Assembly (NCBI RefSeq): GCF_019802345.1
Contig: NZ_JAINDZ010000004.1
Span: 124,001-188,000, forward strand
Direction: 5' to 3'
Origin: Methylosinus sp. Sm6
GTDB taxonomy: Bacteria; Pseudomonadota; Alphaproteobacteria; Rhizobiales; Beijerinckiaceae
DNA: 64,000 bases
Within the stretch, counting starts at the first letter, position 1. Every line of letters starts with the position of its first letter. Position numbers and translations under genes: made by a program. Positions 16,506 to 26,800 of the stretch are shown in pieces. The notes beneath the pieces were generated by a model. That model made no database searches, had not been told where the DNA came from, and saw only the letters and a list, made by a program, of their open reading frames with translations.

Positions 16506-19500
16506 ATGCGTCTCGCATTCAGGCTTTACGGCGATTTCGATTGGCCGCCCACTCTGACGCCGCAACCAGGTTCGACAAAGCAATTGGGGACGATCGAGAT
16601 CTACTTCGCGCTGAAGACTGGCTTTCCCGATCTGCGCGCGCTGGTGCACTGGCTACCGAAGGGCGTCAACGCCGAGCCCGAGACGCCGGACAATAACCTC
16701 TATCTCGTTGACGACGCGCCCAAATGGTTCGCCGACAACCGAGACAAGGCCGCGTCCATCTGGATCGACGAGGAAAAGGAGACCGACAAGCCCGACGGGG
16801 TCGCCTTTCGCGGCGCCTTTCTGATCGATCAATACAGCGACGGCAAGCCGTCGCTCGACCTGCGCTGGCCGCTGGTGAGCGAATGCGTCTATCGGGCCGG
16901 CTCAACGACGCACAGCGAGCTTGTCGTCTTCCGGAACGAGGGGCATTCGCTCTTCCGCTTCAACCTGCATCTCCCCTTGCCGACCCGGCGCAGCACCCTG
17001 ACCTCGGCGGGGGAAAACAACCCCGCGGCCTTTCCGTTTGGTGCGGTCTATCTGACAAGCCGACCGGCTGCCGCGATCACCGATTTTACGACGCTCGTCG
17101 GCGGCTGGCTCGGCGGCGGGAATGCTTCTTTCAAGTTCGACGACGACAAGCTCCCGCATCCGCCGCGCCTCGGCGCGTTCGGTTTCTCGGCGCGGCGCGC
17201 GGGCGCCGGGCGCGTCCTCGTTCCGTTCGAAGGCAATCGCGGCGTCACACCCGAGGAATTCTGGCCGACGGGCGGAGAGGCCTTCCTGTTCGACGTCCTG
17301 TGGCGAAGCGGATTCAATGTCCCCGAATCCAAGGCGTGGCTCAGGCTGGAAGCTGTCAAAGCCTCCGATCAGTTCCTGCGCGTGACCGGCAACGAGCTGA
17401 TCTACCGGATGCGGATCGCCGTCGATCGCGATCCCGTCCCGCCCCGCGAAGAGGACGTGCGCTCGTATGGCGGACTGGGGCTCTGTCTTGCTCGTGAGAC
17501 GGGTGGCTGGCTCAGAACCGCCTCTGCCGTCCTCGTGGAATGCCGCCTGACTTGGGGGATCGACGACGCCTCGATCTTCAAGGACCGCGACGCCACGTGG
17601 GATCTCAAGTGCTCGTTCAAGCTCATGTGGGACGAAGGTGTCGGAGACGCTTTCGCGGGGCGTCCCGTCGACGGGGAAATTCTCACCGCCGGCGCGCTGG
17701 CGCAGGGCGCCTACGCGATGAGCGCCGCGCGCGCGGGACTTGAGACGGCGGAGGCCGGCCAGCCGCAATCCTTCCTGCCGGATCTCACAGGCGTCGCTGC
17801 GATTCAGACGGCGAGATTCGTTCTCTTCTCGCCCAAGCTTCCCGCGTCTTTCCGCAACAAGGACAATCTGGTCGAGTGGGGGCGGCCGGGGCCTAAGCCG
17901 AGCGCGACGCCCAAGACTGTGTACGTGCGCCGCCGGCTGCGACTGAGCCTCGCCGCCCTCTCCGACGTGATCAGCGAAATCGACATGGGCGTCTCAGCTT
18001 CGCTTGAGGTGTACGCCGACGGGCCGAACTTTCTGACCGGCCGCCGCCGCTGCCTGTTCATCCTCAGAAGCGATGACAACTGGCGACGGGACGACGAGGC
18101 GGCGATTGAAAGCGGCGAGCCCTTCTTCGCCTCATATCTCATCCACGCGAAGGGACCGGTCCGCTGGAGCGGCCACCTATCGTCGCTGCAGTTCGAGCGG
18201 ACGGCGAATAGCGGCGGCGTATGGGAGTCCTGGGGCGAAGGCAGTCTGAGGGTCGGCGGCCCCGGTGCGCGCTACGGCGTGAATTATGGCGCCGCACCGA
18301 TCGAAATTTCCGACGGCCGCGTGGCGGTCCAGCTCCGTCTCACCGCGCCTCTGTCCCGCATAGAGCCGGTCGGCGTCGACGTCGGACGCGCCGACCGCAG
18401 CGGCCGGCCGGCGCCGCTGCTGATACCCCAGAGCTCCAGTGGCTCCGGCGGCGACGCGCGTTTCCACCTGATCGCGACCGAAACGATCGGGCCCACGGAA
18501 GACCGTCTGCTTGAAGTTGAAATCCTCGACGAAACGGCCGCGCGGGAAACCGACCGCGACTATGTCGTGCTGTCGCAAGAGCCGTTCTCGCTGCTGCGTT
18601 TCACGCAGCGGGCGCTCGGCGCGCGCGGCGACCTCGAAAGCGCGTCCGTGGCGAACTATAGCAGCAACGACCGGATCTGGCAGTTTCGCCGCGTCACCGA
18701 CTATTACCATTACGTGCTGCCGCCGCAGGCGGTGGGAGAAAGCGCCGACAAGCCTCGCCGGCTCGAAATCCATGATCTCCTCGAGACCTCGGCGGAGACG
18801 CCGCCGAGGCCATATGTCGACGACACCGACGACGCCAAGAAAGACCTGCGCCGGCGCGCCGTCGAGTACCGGCTCATCCCGGCGGCGGAAATCTGGATCC
18901 GGCCGAGCGACGTTGCGCGCGGCTATTTCATGCCGGAACAAGCGAGCTACGACATCTTCCGCCAGCGCGGCGAATACGGGCTCGGCGCGTCGCTTGCTTT
19001 CTTCCGCGCCGAGTTCCTCTATGGCCTGACGGTCGGCGTGGACGTTGCCCGGGAGAGTTCGGTCGCGCGCCTCGCGCGCGTCGCCGAGATCGAGGCCTTG
19101 ACTGGCCGTGTCGTCGGCGCCGCTCGCGAAAAAGCGGCCGATCGCGCGCTGAGCGGACGCTGGGACAAGCTCTCCCGCGTGCTCGCACGCCGGCAGGAAA
19201 GACTGGAGCTTTGGGCGCGCGATCCCGAATCGCCCGTCGACTTCGCCCCCGCGCGGTTCTCCGAAGGCGTCAGCTTCGCGCTTCGCGCGACGGCGCTTCA
19301 CCGCCCGGCCGTGCTGCGGCGCACCGCCGACGGCCCGGACGAACTCCCCGCCGATTACGGAAAGCCGCCGCAGCCTCAGAACGACAGCGGCAAGCCGCGC
19401 AAGCATCCGCAGGGCCTCAGCGGCGGCGCGCTCTGGCCCGTGGAATCCGCGAATCTGTTCAACATTCTGCTCGCCCGGCCCGACTCACGCGGCGGCGCGA

Positions 19501-22500
19501 TCGAATCGATCGCCCTCTCGCCGCTCGGCGGCGATGCCTCGCAGAAGGCGGAATTTCTCAACGGCCTCGTCACCATCCTGAGCGAGACGCGCAACGGCCA
19601 TGTCGAGCGGCAGAAGGTCGAGGTGCTCGGCCGCATCTGCGCGCACTGGCACCGCGCCAAACATGTCGTCATCTACGAGCGCACCGTCAACGCCTCGGCG
19701 CAGTTCGCGCCCAAGGCGCAAGACGATCCCCAACAGAGCCGCTCGCAACGGCCGATCCTGCGCAAGGTGCGCGAATACGTCGAAATCCTCGAGCCGGAAC
19801 GGGCCTATCCCGATTTTCCCAACGCCGCGCCGCGCAGCGCCGGCTTTCTCGACCGCGTGCGCTTCAACTCGAAGATCATCAACGTCGACAGCGCCTGGAG
19901 CACGGACGTCGAAGACTACGGTTGGCGGATTCCGCTCTGGAACCGACTCAGCGCGCGCGAGCGGCCGCAGGTCTATCCGATGCCGGACGTCGCCTTCGTC
20001 ACCGTCGCGGAAGGCGATGGCGACAGGCCGACCGCCGCGCAGGAATGCCTCGATCTCGACTATCTCTTCTTCTTCGCCGACCTGAAGGCCACGACGAGCG
20101 ACACCAATCAATGGCCTTCCCGCCTCGGTCTCGACTTCGTCAACATGCCGTATGCGAAGGCGATCTACGAGCGCTTCGACCCCAAGCGGACCGATGACCC
20201 CGCCAGCTCGGTCGACGCCCGGCAGCAGTCGGTGAGCCGGATCCTGCCGGGACTGCGCCGGTTCACCTGGCGCCTTGCCCCGGCGGCGCAGAAGACGGCG
20301 ATCAACGCCGGCCGCGCCGGCAAGCCGGTTTTCGTCGGGCTCCAGGCCGTGACCTTCATGCGCGCGTCCTATGCCGATGCGAAGCCGTTGCAATCCAACC
20401 TTAAGGAGGCGCTCAATCTCAACAATCAGGGCGCCATCGTCGCCCCCGAAATAAACTCGCTCGAGTACTGGAGCGCCGACGGGCAGAATGCGGCGATCGG
20501 GAACGACAGCGCGACAAAGCTGAAGGCTCTGAAAGACGAACTGATCGCCGCCGCCGGCGCCCATAACGCAGACGACGTCAAAAGAATCAAGCGCGAGCTC
20601 GACGTTGCATGGCCCGACCTTTCAGGCGCCGTCGTCACCGCCCTGAAGCAACGGCCGGACCCGCTGAAGGACAGGCTGAGAGCTCTTGCGAACATCGACA
20701 TAAAGAAGCTCACCTCCGGCGTCGCCTTTTGCGAAAAGGTGAAAACCGACGCCGTCGGACAGATTAGGCGCAAGGAGATGCTGATCTGCACGGCGATCAG
20801 CGATTTGGCGGCGGACGCGGACAAGATCATCGCCGGTCTCCCGCACATATCCCAGAAAACCGCCGTTATCGAAAATATGGTTGGCCAGGTGTCGGCTCAC
20901 ATCAGCCCGCTTTTCTCCGACATCAGCCACGACCTTGGCAATGTCCGAGAGGGCGTCGAAAAGGCGCGCGCCGTACTCGTGGACGCGGAGATCGAATTCG
21001 AGGCGCTGATCGCGCGGGCACGGCAGCGCGTCGAGCAATACGCCAGCGCCTACGATCGCGACAAGCCGTGGTCGGACCAAAGACGGCGGGCGTTCCTCGT
21101 TGGCCTGCAGGCCTGCGTAGGCAACGTCGCCGGGGAGGTCGAGAGCGCCGTAGGCGAAGCGAGGCAGCGCCTCGCCGTCGAACTCAGCGAGGTCAGCCAG
21201 TCGATCGCCGGCAATCTCGCAAAGGAACTGGCCGCGATTTCCAGCAACCAAGCGCAGGCTCTCGCCGGCCTGGTCTCGGCGCGCAAGGCTGTTGATTGTC
21301 TCTTCCACGACTTCCACGCGCCGCTCGACGCGCTGGCGCCGGAAGCCGGCGCCGGTCTGATCGACAACGCCCTGGCCCGTTTCGATCCGGCGTCGCAGGC
21401 TGTCGCCGCGATCAAAGACAACAACGACGAAAGGCTCATCAAACTCAAGCAACGCGGCCAGGACGCGCTCGCTGCGCTGCGTCAGGTCGCCCTCGAAGCA
21501 CGCGCGCAGGCCCCCAAGGCGCGCGCGGCGCTCGAGAGCGTGGAGCAGGCGGCCGACAACGGGCTCACTCAGATAAGCGAGGCCATTGCCATGGCTGGCT
21601 CCGAGCTCGCCAAACTGGCGAAGCTTGCCGCCGGAAAGGACGCGGAGCTATTGGCGCTCGCGGCGGAATTCGCATACGCCGGCTTCACCGAAGTCCAGGC
21701 GGCCTTCGCCGCGATCTGGCCCGACGTCGACCAGCAGGCGACGGCCTTGACCACAGCTCTCGCGGAAAAGCTGATCAGGCTCGGCGACATCATCGAGCCC
21801 CTGGTCGTCTCGACCCGCCAGGCTCTGGAGAGCGCGCTCGCGGATATTCAGAGAGACGCGCGGGTCGTCCCTGAGCGGATCGCGCCCGTCGCCGATGACG
21901 TCGCCGAGGCGCTGGAAGACGCCTCGACTGCTCTCTCGCCCTCCGGCTTGATGAAGCAGCTGGTGATCGAAAAGGCAGTGAGGCCCGCGCTTGTGGAACT
22001 TCTCGGCGGCCTGCCGGAAGACCTCGACGGCCAGCCAGCGCTGGCGAAAGCCGGTCTGCGCAACGCCATCGCGTCCTTGAGCGAGACCGTCGGCCGGACC
22101 ATCCGCAAACTGACCGTCGCCGAACTCGCGGGCGTCGACGAAGTTTCACAGGCGTGCAGCGCCGTGTACGAGGATCTCGACCGGGTCAGCAAATACGCGG
22201 GCGCGCTCGCGGGAGACGTTCAGACATATCTCGACGAGCAGCTGCAAGCTGCGCACCAAGCTCTGAACCACTCGATTGACGAAGCGGTCGGCGACCTCCC
22301 GAACAAGGCCGAAAAGCTAATCAAGTCCGTCAAGGCCTTCGACCGCACGGTGCGCGGCCTGCAGAACGACCTGAGCCGGTCCGTCGAGACCGCTGGCATG
22401 TACGCCGACCGCGTGTTCGCCGCCGCTGGGCATATCGGCGACGGCGGCCTCATGGCGGCACCATCGAACGTGCTGAAACTCTATTCGGCGGTCAGCTCGG

Positions 22501-23870
22501 CGCCGGAGATCGCAAGCCTAAAGGCCGACATCGACCGCATCCGCTCCGGCTACAACGAACTGTCCGATATCATCGACACGACCGAGACCAAGGCGCTCTT
22601 CAACGTGCTCGGCGACGAATTGAAGGCGCTAGGCCTTTCTCTCAATTTCGACAAGATCGGGGACCGCCTGCTGCCGGTCGACCTCTCGAAATTTGAGTTC
22701 GCCTCGGTCTTCCGCAATCTCGGCGGCGTCAAGTTCGACAAGCTCCTCAGCGGCTGCAAGCTCCCAACGGGTATGGCCGACGCCATCAAGGTCACGCATG
22801 ATTTCGACAAGGCGCAGGCGCGCGCCTGGGTGCAGGTCGACATCAAGGCGCCGATCTTCGGCCGGCGCAATCTGTTCGCTGTCGGACCTTTTGCCGCCGA
22901 CTTCATCGACATGACCGTCACCGGCCAGGTGCGGCTGGAGGCCTCCAAGGATCAGAGTCAGGTGACGGAGAGCGGTTTCGGCCGCATCGACACGACCATC
23001 GACACCGTGGTCGGCGGCCAGTCCATGGTGCGGTTCGAGAAATTCGCGCTCGCCTTCACGCGCGAGAAAGGCCTGCAGGTCGAATTTGACCCCAAGAACA
23101 TCAGGCTCAACCCGAGCTTCAAGTTCATCCAGGACTTCCTCTCGACGCTGTTCCCCGACGAGATCGGCGGCCTGAAGGTCATCAAGATCGACGGCATTCC
23201 TGTCGGCGTCGAGCACGAATTCGCGATGCCGCCGATCGCGCTGAATTTCGGCACCAGCGGCGTCTCGAACATCGCGATCGGCAACCGTTTCAAGCTGGCC
23301 GCCTGTCCCGAATTCGTGCTCGCCAACCGCTTCAACCTCTCGACGATAGAGCGGCCGTTTATCTTCTCGATCTTCATCATCGGCGGGGCTGGCTACGTTC
23401 AGGTTGACGCCGAATACCGGCCGTTCGACAGCGAACTTTCGGTCGCGGTGGAGGCGAGCGCCGGCGGGTCGGCCTCGCTCGCTTTCGCGTTCGGCCCGTT
23501 CTCCGGGCAGGTGTTCATCACGCTCTCGGCGGCGCTGAGCTATCGCAAGACGCTGGGCCGGCCCGGCGGCGGCCTTACCGTCGCCGCGGTACTTGTGATC
23601 GCCGGGCACGTCGACGTCGTCGGCATTGTGACGGTCGGCATCGTGGTGATGCTGCGCATGACCTACCGCGACAGTGGTCAGGTCGACGCCGACGGATCAC
23701 TCACGGTCGAGATACGCATAAGCCGGTTGTTCAAGATCTCGGCGCGCGCGGGCGTCAGATACAAGCTGCGCGGCGGCAGATCCGAAACGATGACGCAGAC
23801 GGGGGTCACCGCCGACGTTTCGCAGGAACTCCGGAACAAGGCGAAGTCGCTGCAAGGCGCAAGGAGCTGA
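16506..23870 (+). CDS. Giant protein of 2454 residues, function unknown
   Basis: I do not recognise a family for this uninterrupted giant. It has no signal peptide and no obvious N-terminal membrane helix. Residues 1 to about 1330 look like mixed alpha/beta and beta-rich domains with many Trp, Arg and Asp residues. Residues about 1340-2030 are a very long Ala/Glu/Lys/Leu-rich helical region with coiled-coil character. The C-terminal 370 or so residues turn beta-rich, with alternating hydrophobic stretches (around 2300-2420) such as LAFAFGPFSGQVFITLSAAL and VAAVLVIAGHVDVVGIVTVGI that could insert in or lie on a membrane. The next giant gene starts 3 bases after its stop, so the two are translationally linked and probably form a complex. 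Codon use matches the neighbours. Confidence 0.85.
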   Translation: MRLAFRLYGDFDWPPTLTPQPGSTKQLGTIEIYFALKTGFPDLRALVHWLPKGVNAEPETPDNNLYLVDDAPKWFADNRDKAASIWIDEEKETDKPDGVAFRGAFLIDQYSDGKPSLDLRWPLVSECVYRAGSTTHSELVVFRNEGHSLFRFNLHLPLPTRRSTLTSAGENNPAAFPFGAVYLTSRPAAAITDFTTLVGGWLGGGNASFKFDDDKLPHPPRLGAFGFSARRAGAGRVLVPFEGNRGVTPEEFWPTGGEAFLFDVLWRSGFNVPESKAWLRLEAVKASDQFLRVTGNELIYRMRIAVDRDPVPPREEDVRSYGGLGLCLARETGGWLRTASAVLVECRLTWGIDDASIFKDRDATWDLKCSFKLMWDEGVGDAFAGRPVDGEILTAGALAQGAYAMSAARAGLETAEAGQPQSFLPDLTGVAAIQTARFVLFSPKLPASFRNKDNLVEWGRPGPKPSATPKTVYVRRRLRLSLAALSDVISEIDMGVSASLEVYADGPNFLTGRRRCLFILRSDDNWRRDDEAAIESGEPFFASYLIHAKGPVRWSGHLSSLQFERTANSGGVWESWGEGSLRVGGPGARYGVNYGAAPIEISDGRVAVQLRLTAPLSRIEPVGVDVGRADRSGRPAPLLIPQSSSGSGGDARFHLIATETIGPTEDRLLEVEILDETAARETDRDYVVLSQEPFSLLRFTQRALGARGDLESASVANYSSNDRIWQFRRVTDYYHYVLPPQAVGESADKPRRLEIHDLLETSAETPPRPYVDDTDDAKKDLRRRAVEYRLIPAAEIWIRPSDVARGYFMPEQASYDIFRQRGEYGLGASLAFFRAEFLYGLTVGVDVARESSVARLARVAEIEALTGRVVGAAREKAADRALSGRWDKLSRVLARRQERLELWARDPESPVDFAPARFSEGVSFALRATALHRPAVLRRTADGPDELPADYGKPPQPQNDSGKPRKHPQGLSGGALWPVESANLFNILLARPDSRGGAIESIALSPLGGDASQKAEFLNGLVTILSETRNGHVERQKVEVLGRICAHWHRAKHVVIYERTVNASAQFAPKAQDDPQQSRSQRPILRKVREYVEILEPERAYPDFPNAAPRSAGFLDRVRFNSKIINVDSAWSTDVEDYGWRIPLWNRLSARERPQVYPMPDVAFVTVAEGDGDRPTAAQECLDLDYLFFFADLKATTSDTNQWPSRLGLDFVNMPYAKAIYERFDPKRTDDPASSVDARQQSVSRILPGLRRFTWRLAPAAQKTAINAGRAGKPVFVGLQAVTFMRASYADAKPLQSNLKEALNLNNQGAIVAPEINSLEYWSADGQNAAIGNDSATKLKALKDELIAAAGAHNADDVKRIKRELDVAWPDLSGAVVTALKQRPDPLKDRLRALANIDIKKLTSGVAFCEKVKTDAVGQIRRKEMLICTAISDLAADADKIIAGLPHISQKTAVIENMVGQVSAHISPLFSDISHDLGNVREGVEKARAVLVDAEIEFEALIARARQRVEQYASAYDRDKPWSDQRRRAFLVGLQACVGNVAGEVESAVGEARQRLAVELSEVSQSIAGNLAKELAAISSNQAQALAGLVSARKAVDCLFHDFHAPLDALAPEAGAGLIDNALARFDPASQAVAAIKDNNDERLIKLKQRGQDALAALRQVALEARAQAPKARAALESVEQAADNGLTQISEAIAMAGSELAKLAKLAAGKDAELLALAAEFAYAGFTEVQAAFAAIWPDVDQQATALTTALAEKLIRLGDIIEPLVVSTRQALESALADIQRDARVVPERIAPVADDVAEALEDASTALSPSGLMKQLVIEKAVRPALVELLGGLPEDLDGQPALAKAGLRNAIASLSETVGRTIRKLTVAELAGVDEVSQACSAVYEDLDRVSKYAGALAGDVQTYLDEQLQAAHQALNHSIDEAVGDLPNKAEKLIKSVKAFDRTVRGLQNDLSRSVETAGMYADRVFAAAGHIGDGGLMAAPSNVLKLYSAVSSAPEIASLKADIDRIRSGYNELSDIIDTTETKALFNVLGDELKALGLSLNFDKIGDRLLPVDLSKFEFASVFRNLGGVKFDKLLSGCKLPTGMADAIKVTHDFDKAQARAWVQVDIKAPIFGRRNLFAVGPFAADFIDMTVTGQVRLEASKDQSQVTESGFGRIDTTIDTVVGGQSMVRFEKFALAFTREKGLQVEFDPKNIRLNPSFKFIQDFLSTLFPDEIGGLKVIKIDGIPVGVEHEFAMPPIALNFGTSGVSNIAIGNRFKLAACPEFVLANRFNLSTIERPFIFSIFIIGGAGYVQVDAEYRPFDSELSVAVEASAGGSASLAFAFGPFSGQVFITLSAALSYRKTLGRPGGGLTVAAVLVIAGHVDVVGIVTVGIVVMLRMTYRDSGQVDADGSLTVEIRISRLFKISARAGVRYKLRGGRSETMTQTGVTADVSQELRNKAKSLQGARS

Positions 23871-23873
23871 GCG

Positions 23874-26800
23874 ATGGCGCTTACCAAAATTGTCCATTGT
23901 CTAGCGGACGCCGAGCCAGCCTCCTATCACCCCGGCGACAGCACGAAACCCCTGTTCGCGATCAACCTCAGCTTCGAATGCCGCTCCGATACGGGCGGCA
24001 CGCCCGGCGCTGGCGAGGAACACGATGCGCGCGCCCTCTTCGAGAAGTTTCTGCAGGCCGTTCAGAAGGTCCAGTTCTACGTCTGGTCCATCGACCCGGG
24101 TCCCGCGCTCGCCATCGTCAGGCCGGAGGCCGACCAGGAGTCCGAAACTCCGTTCGCCGATCCCGCAGATCTGTTCGCTTGGCTGGATAAGCTCGATCCG
24201 AGGAAGGAGAAGCGCCGCTACTGGTCGAGCGCGGAGAGTGAAGAGGCCGGGAAGGAGACCGAGGTTGATTCGACGAAGGTCGGAGCAACGCACCGGCTGC
24301 GCGCCGCGCAGGCCTGGAACGCGCCCATCGCGCACAAATTCGCGCTCACCCATCTGCTGAGGCCGCCGGTCGTCGGCAAGCCTTATATGCTGCTCCCCTA
24401 TTTCGCCGATCCCAGCGAGCGCCCTCATGCGCCCACTCTGATGAACGCGCCCGGCGACCCGGTCTGGGAGGTCAAATACGATCCGCTCGGCGGCTTCGGC
24501 GAAATCATTTGTCGCGTCGACCTGCTGACGGACCCGAAACCGCTCGACCTGACGACGGTGGAGGATGCCCTGACCGCGGACGGCTTCTTCAAGGTCTACC
24601 CCGACGCCGACAATCTGCGACGCGCCACGCGCTGGTTCGAGGCGCGCGCGGCCTCTCTCACGGCGCCGACGCTGGCGCTGGCTCTGCCCCTCCGTCCCGG
24701 CGAGGATACGGACGAGGCCGAATATGGAGACCTTTTCGAGCCGGCGCCAGCGGAAGGAGGCGGCGTGTCTGTGTCTCCGGTCGCCGCCTGGGCCGCCGCC
24801 GCGAGCCTCTGCGCGGCGCTCGACAACCTTGATATTGGCATGCTCAAGCCGACCTCCGAAGGGCCGCTGCTTGAGCCGTTCGTCAGCGCGCTGCTCGACG
24901 CGCTCGGCGGCCTTCCGGAAGTTCTGCAACTGAAGCGCGAAGACGTGCGGGGATCGATTGTCGCCGAGGCCTTGCGCAAGGCCATGAGGGAAAGCCCGCT
25001 CGCGCAGAGCACGCCCGACCGCCGTGCGCTGGTGAAGGCGTTGCGCCACGTGCACGGCCTCGAGGCGATCGCCGCCAACGCGCCGCTCCAGATCCGGTAT
25101 TTAGACGCGCTTCTGCGCCGCTTTGACGGCGACGCGACGGAGTTCGACGGCGATATCAAGGGCAATGGTCTCGACCTGCTGGTGCGGGCGCTCTTCAACG
25201 CCGAGCAGCGGCTGCAGGATGAGGGCGGAGCCGAGGAAGCGATTTTGCGATGGATCGAGACAAGCGCCCCGAACCTCGCGGGTCCACCAGCGCAGAAATT
25301 CGCCGAGGCCTACGCCGCAGCCATCAATCGGGGCGGCGACGACGCGCTCATCAAGGCCGTGGCGATGCAGGGGACGCCGATCGCCTGGAGCCAATTCCGC
25401 GAGCGGCTCACCGGACCGTTCAACGGCGCCGAGGCGATCCGGGTCGCGGCGGGCGGCGAGTTCCTGAAGGCGGCGCTGAAAACGGCGAACGCCGCGGCGG
25501 CCGACGCATCGAAGGACTTCCGCAAGACCGTCAGGGAGGCCAATTACTTTGTCAAACGCCTGCTCGGCGACGACGCGCGCCCACCGCAGCTCGGCGTCTT
25601 CGGTCCGCTGCTCGACGTCGCCCCGACGCCGGAATTCCCTGGCAACGCCGGCCAGAAGACGCTCGTCGCGACGCGTCTCGAACACGCCTATCTCGCTGCT
25701 GTCATGCCGCTCGACACGCTTTTCGACGCCACCGCTCGCTTCGCGCCCGACACTGCGCCGCCACCGCTCGCCATCCAGATCGCCGGCGACATCGACGGAT
25801 CGCGGATCGACGCCTTCGCCAAGCATCTGAACGGCGTCGCAGTCGGCATCCGGCGCCTCGACAGGGCCGCGGACGGCGACAACCCGTGGGCACACGCCAA
25901 TCTCGCCGATCTCGCGTGGAAAGACGGGGCCGGGGGCAGGGCCAGCGGCGTGATCCATCCGATGCTGCCAGCGGCGGTCGAGGGCCGCGCGCCGATGTTT
26001 GTCGAATACCAGGGCTTTCCGTTCGCCAGCAGCGAATTGTCGCAGACCCGTCTGCCGGACAGCGAGGCCGACGCGGGCGGCCGCGCCCCGCCCTTCTACC
26101 AGGTGGGGTCCTCCTCGGCGGCGGGCTTCGCTCGCACTCCGCGTCTGGCCTACGGGCGCAGGTTCCAGAGCTTCGCCTTCGTCACGACCAACGCCGGCTC
26201 GCTGCCCCTGAAAGTACAGGGCCCGCGAAAACATCCATGGATGCCCGGCGCGGACCTCGAGGCGCCGGACAGCGCGTTGATCGCCGAGACCGACGACAGC
26301 CGCCGCACCGCGATTGGCCAGGCGGCGATGGAGGAAGTGCGCGCCGGCGTGGCCCCGCTGCGGATCGGAGCGCCGATAACGGGCGTTACGCCGCTCGCGT
26401 CCGACTATCCCCGCATCGGCCTTTTCGCGGATCGCGCTTTCAACGGCGCGCGAGACCTTTTTCGCGAGTCGGATGGGCGCGGGGCGCTCGTTATCGGCAG
26501 CGCCACCGTCGCCGAAATGACTAATGTATCGAGCCTCACGGACCTGCGGTGGACCGGGGCGCCGGAGCGGTTGCGTCTGCGCTTCTTCGACGGGCCGGCG
26601 TCCGACCCAAATGCGGCCGGAATCCCATTTCTCCTGGAAAACACGAACGCGCTCACGCTCGCCGAGGTGACGTCGATCCGCATCGCCTCCACGGCAAAGC
26701 GCAGCGATCCGCACGATTCCGTCAGTCCACTACGCGTCGCGTTGACGATCGGCTACGGCGACCAGACCCAGACGCAGGAGTTCGATGCAAAGTCCGACGC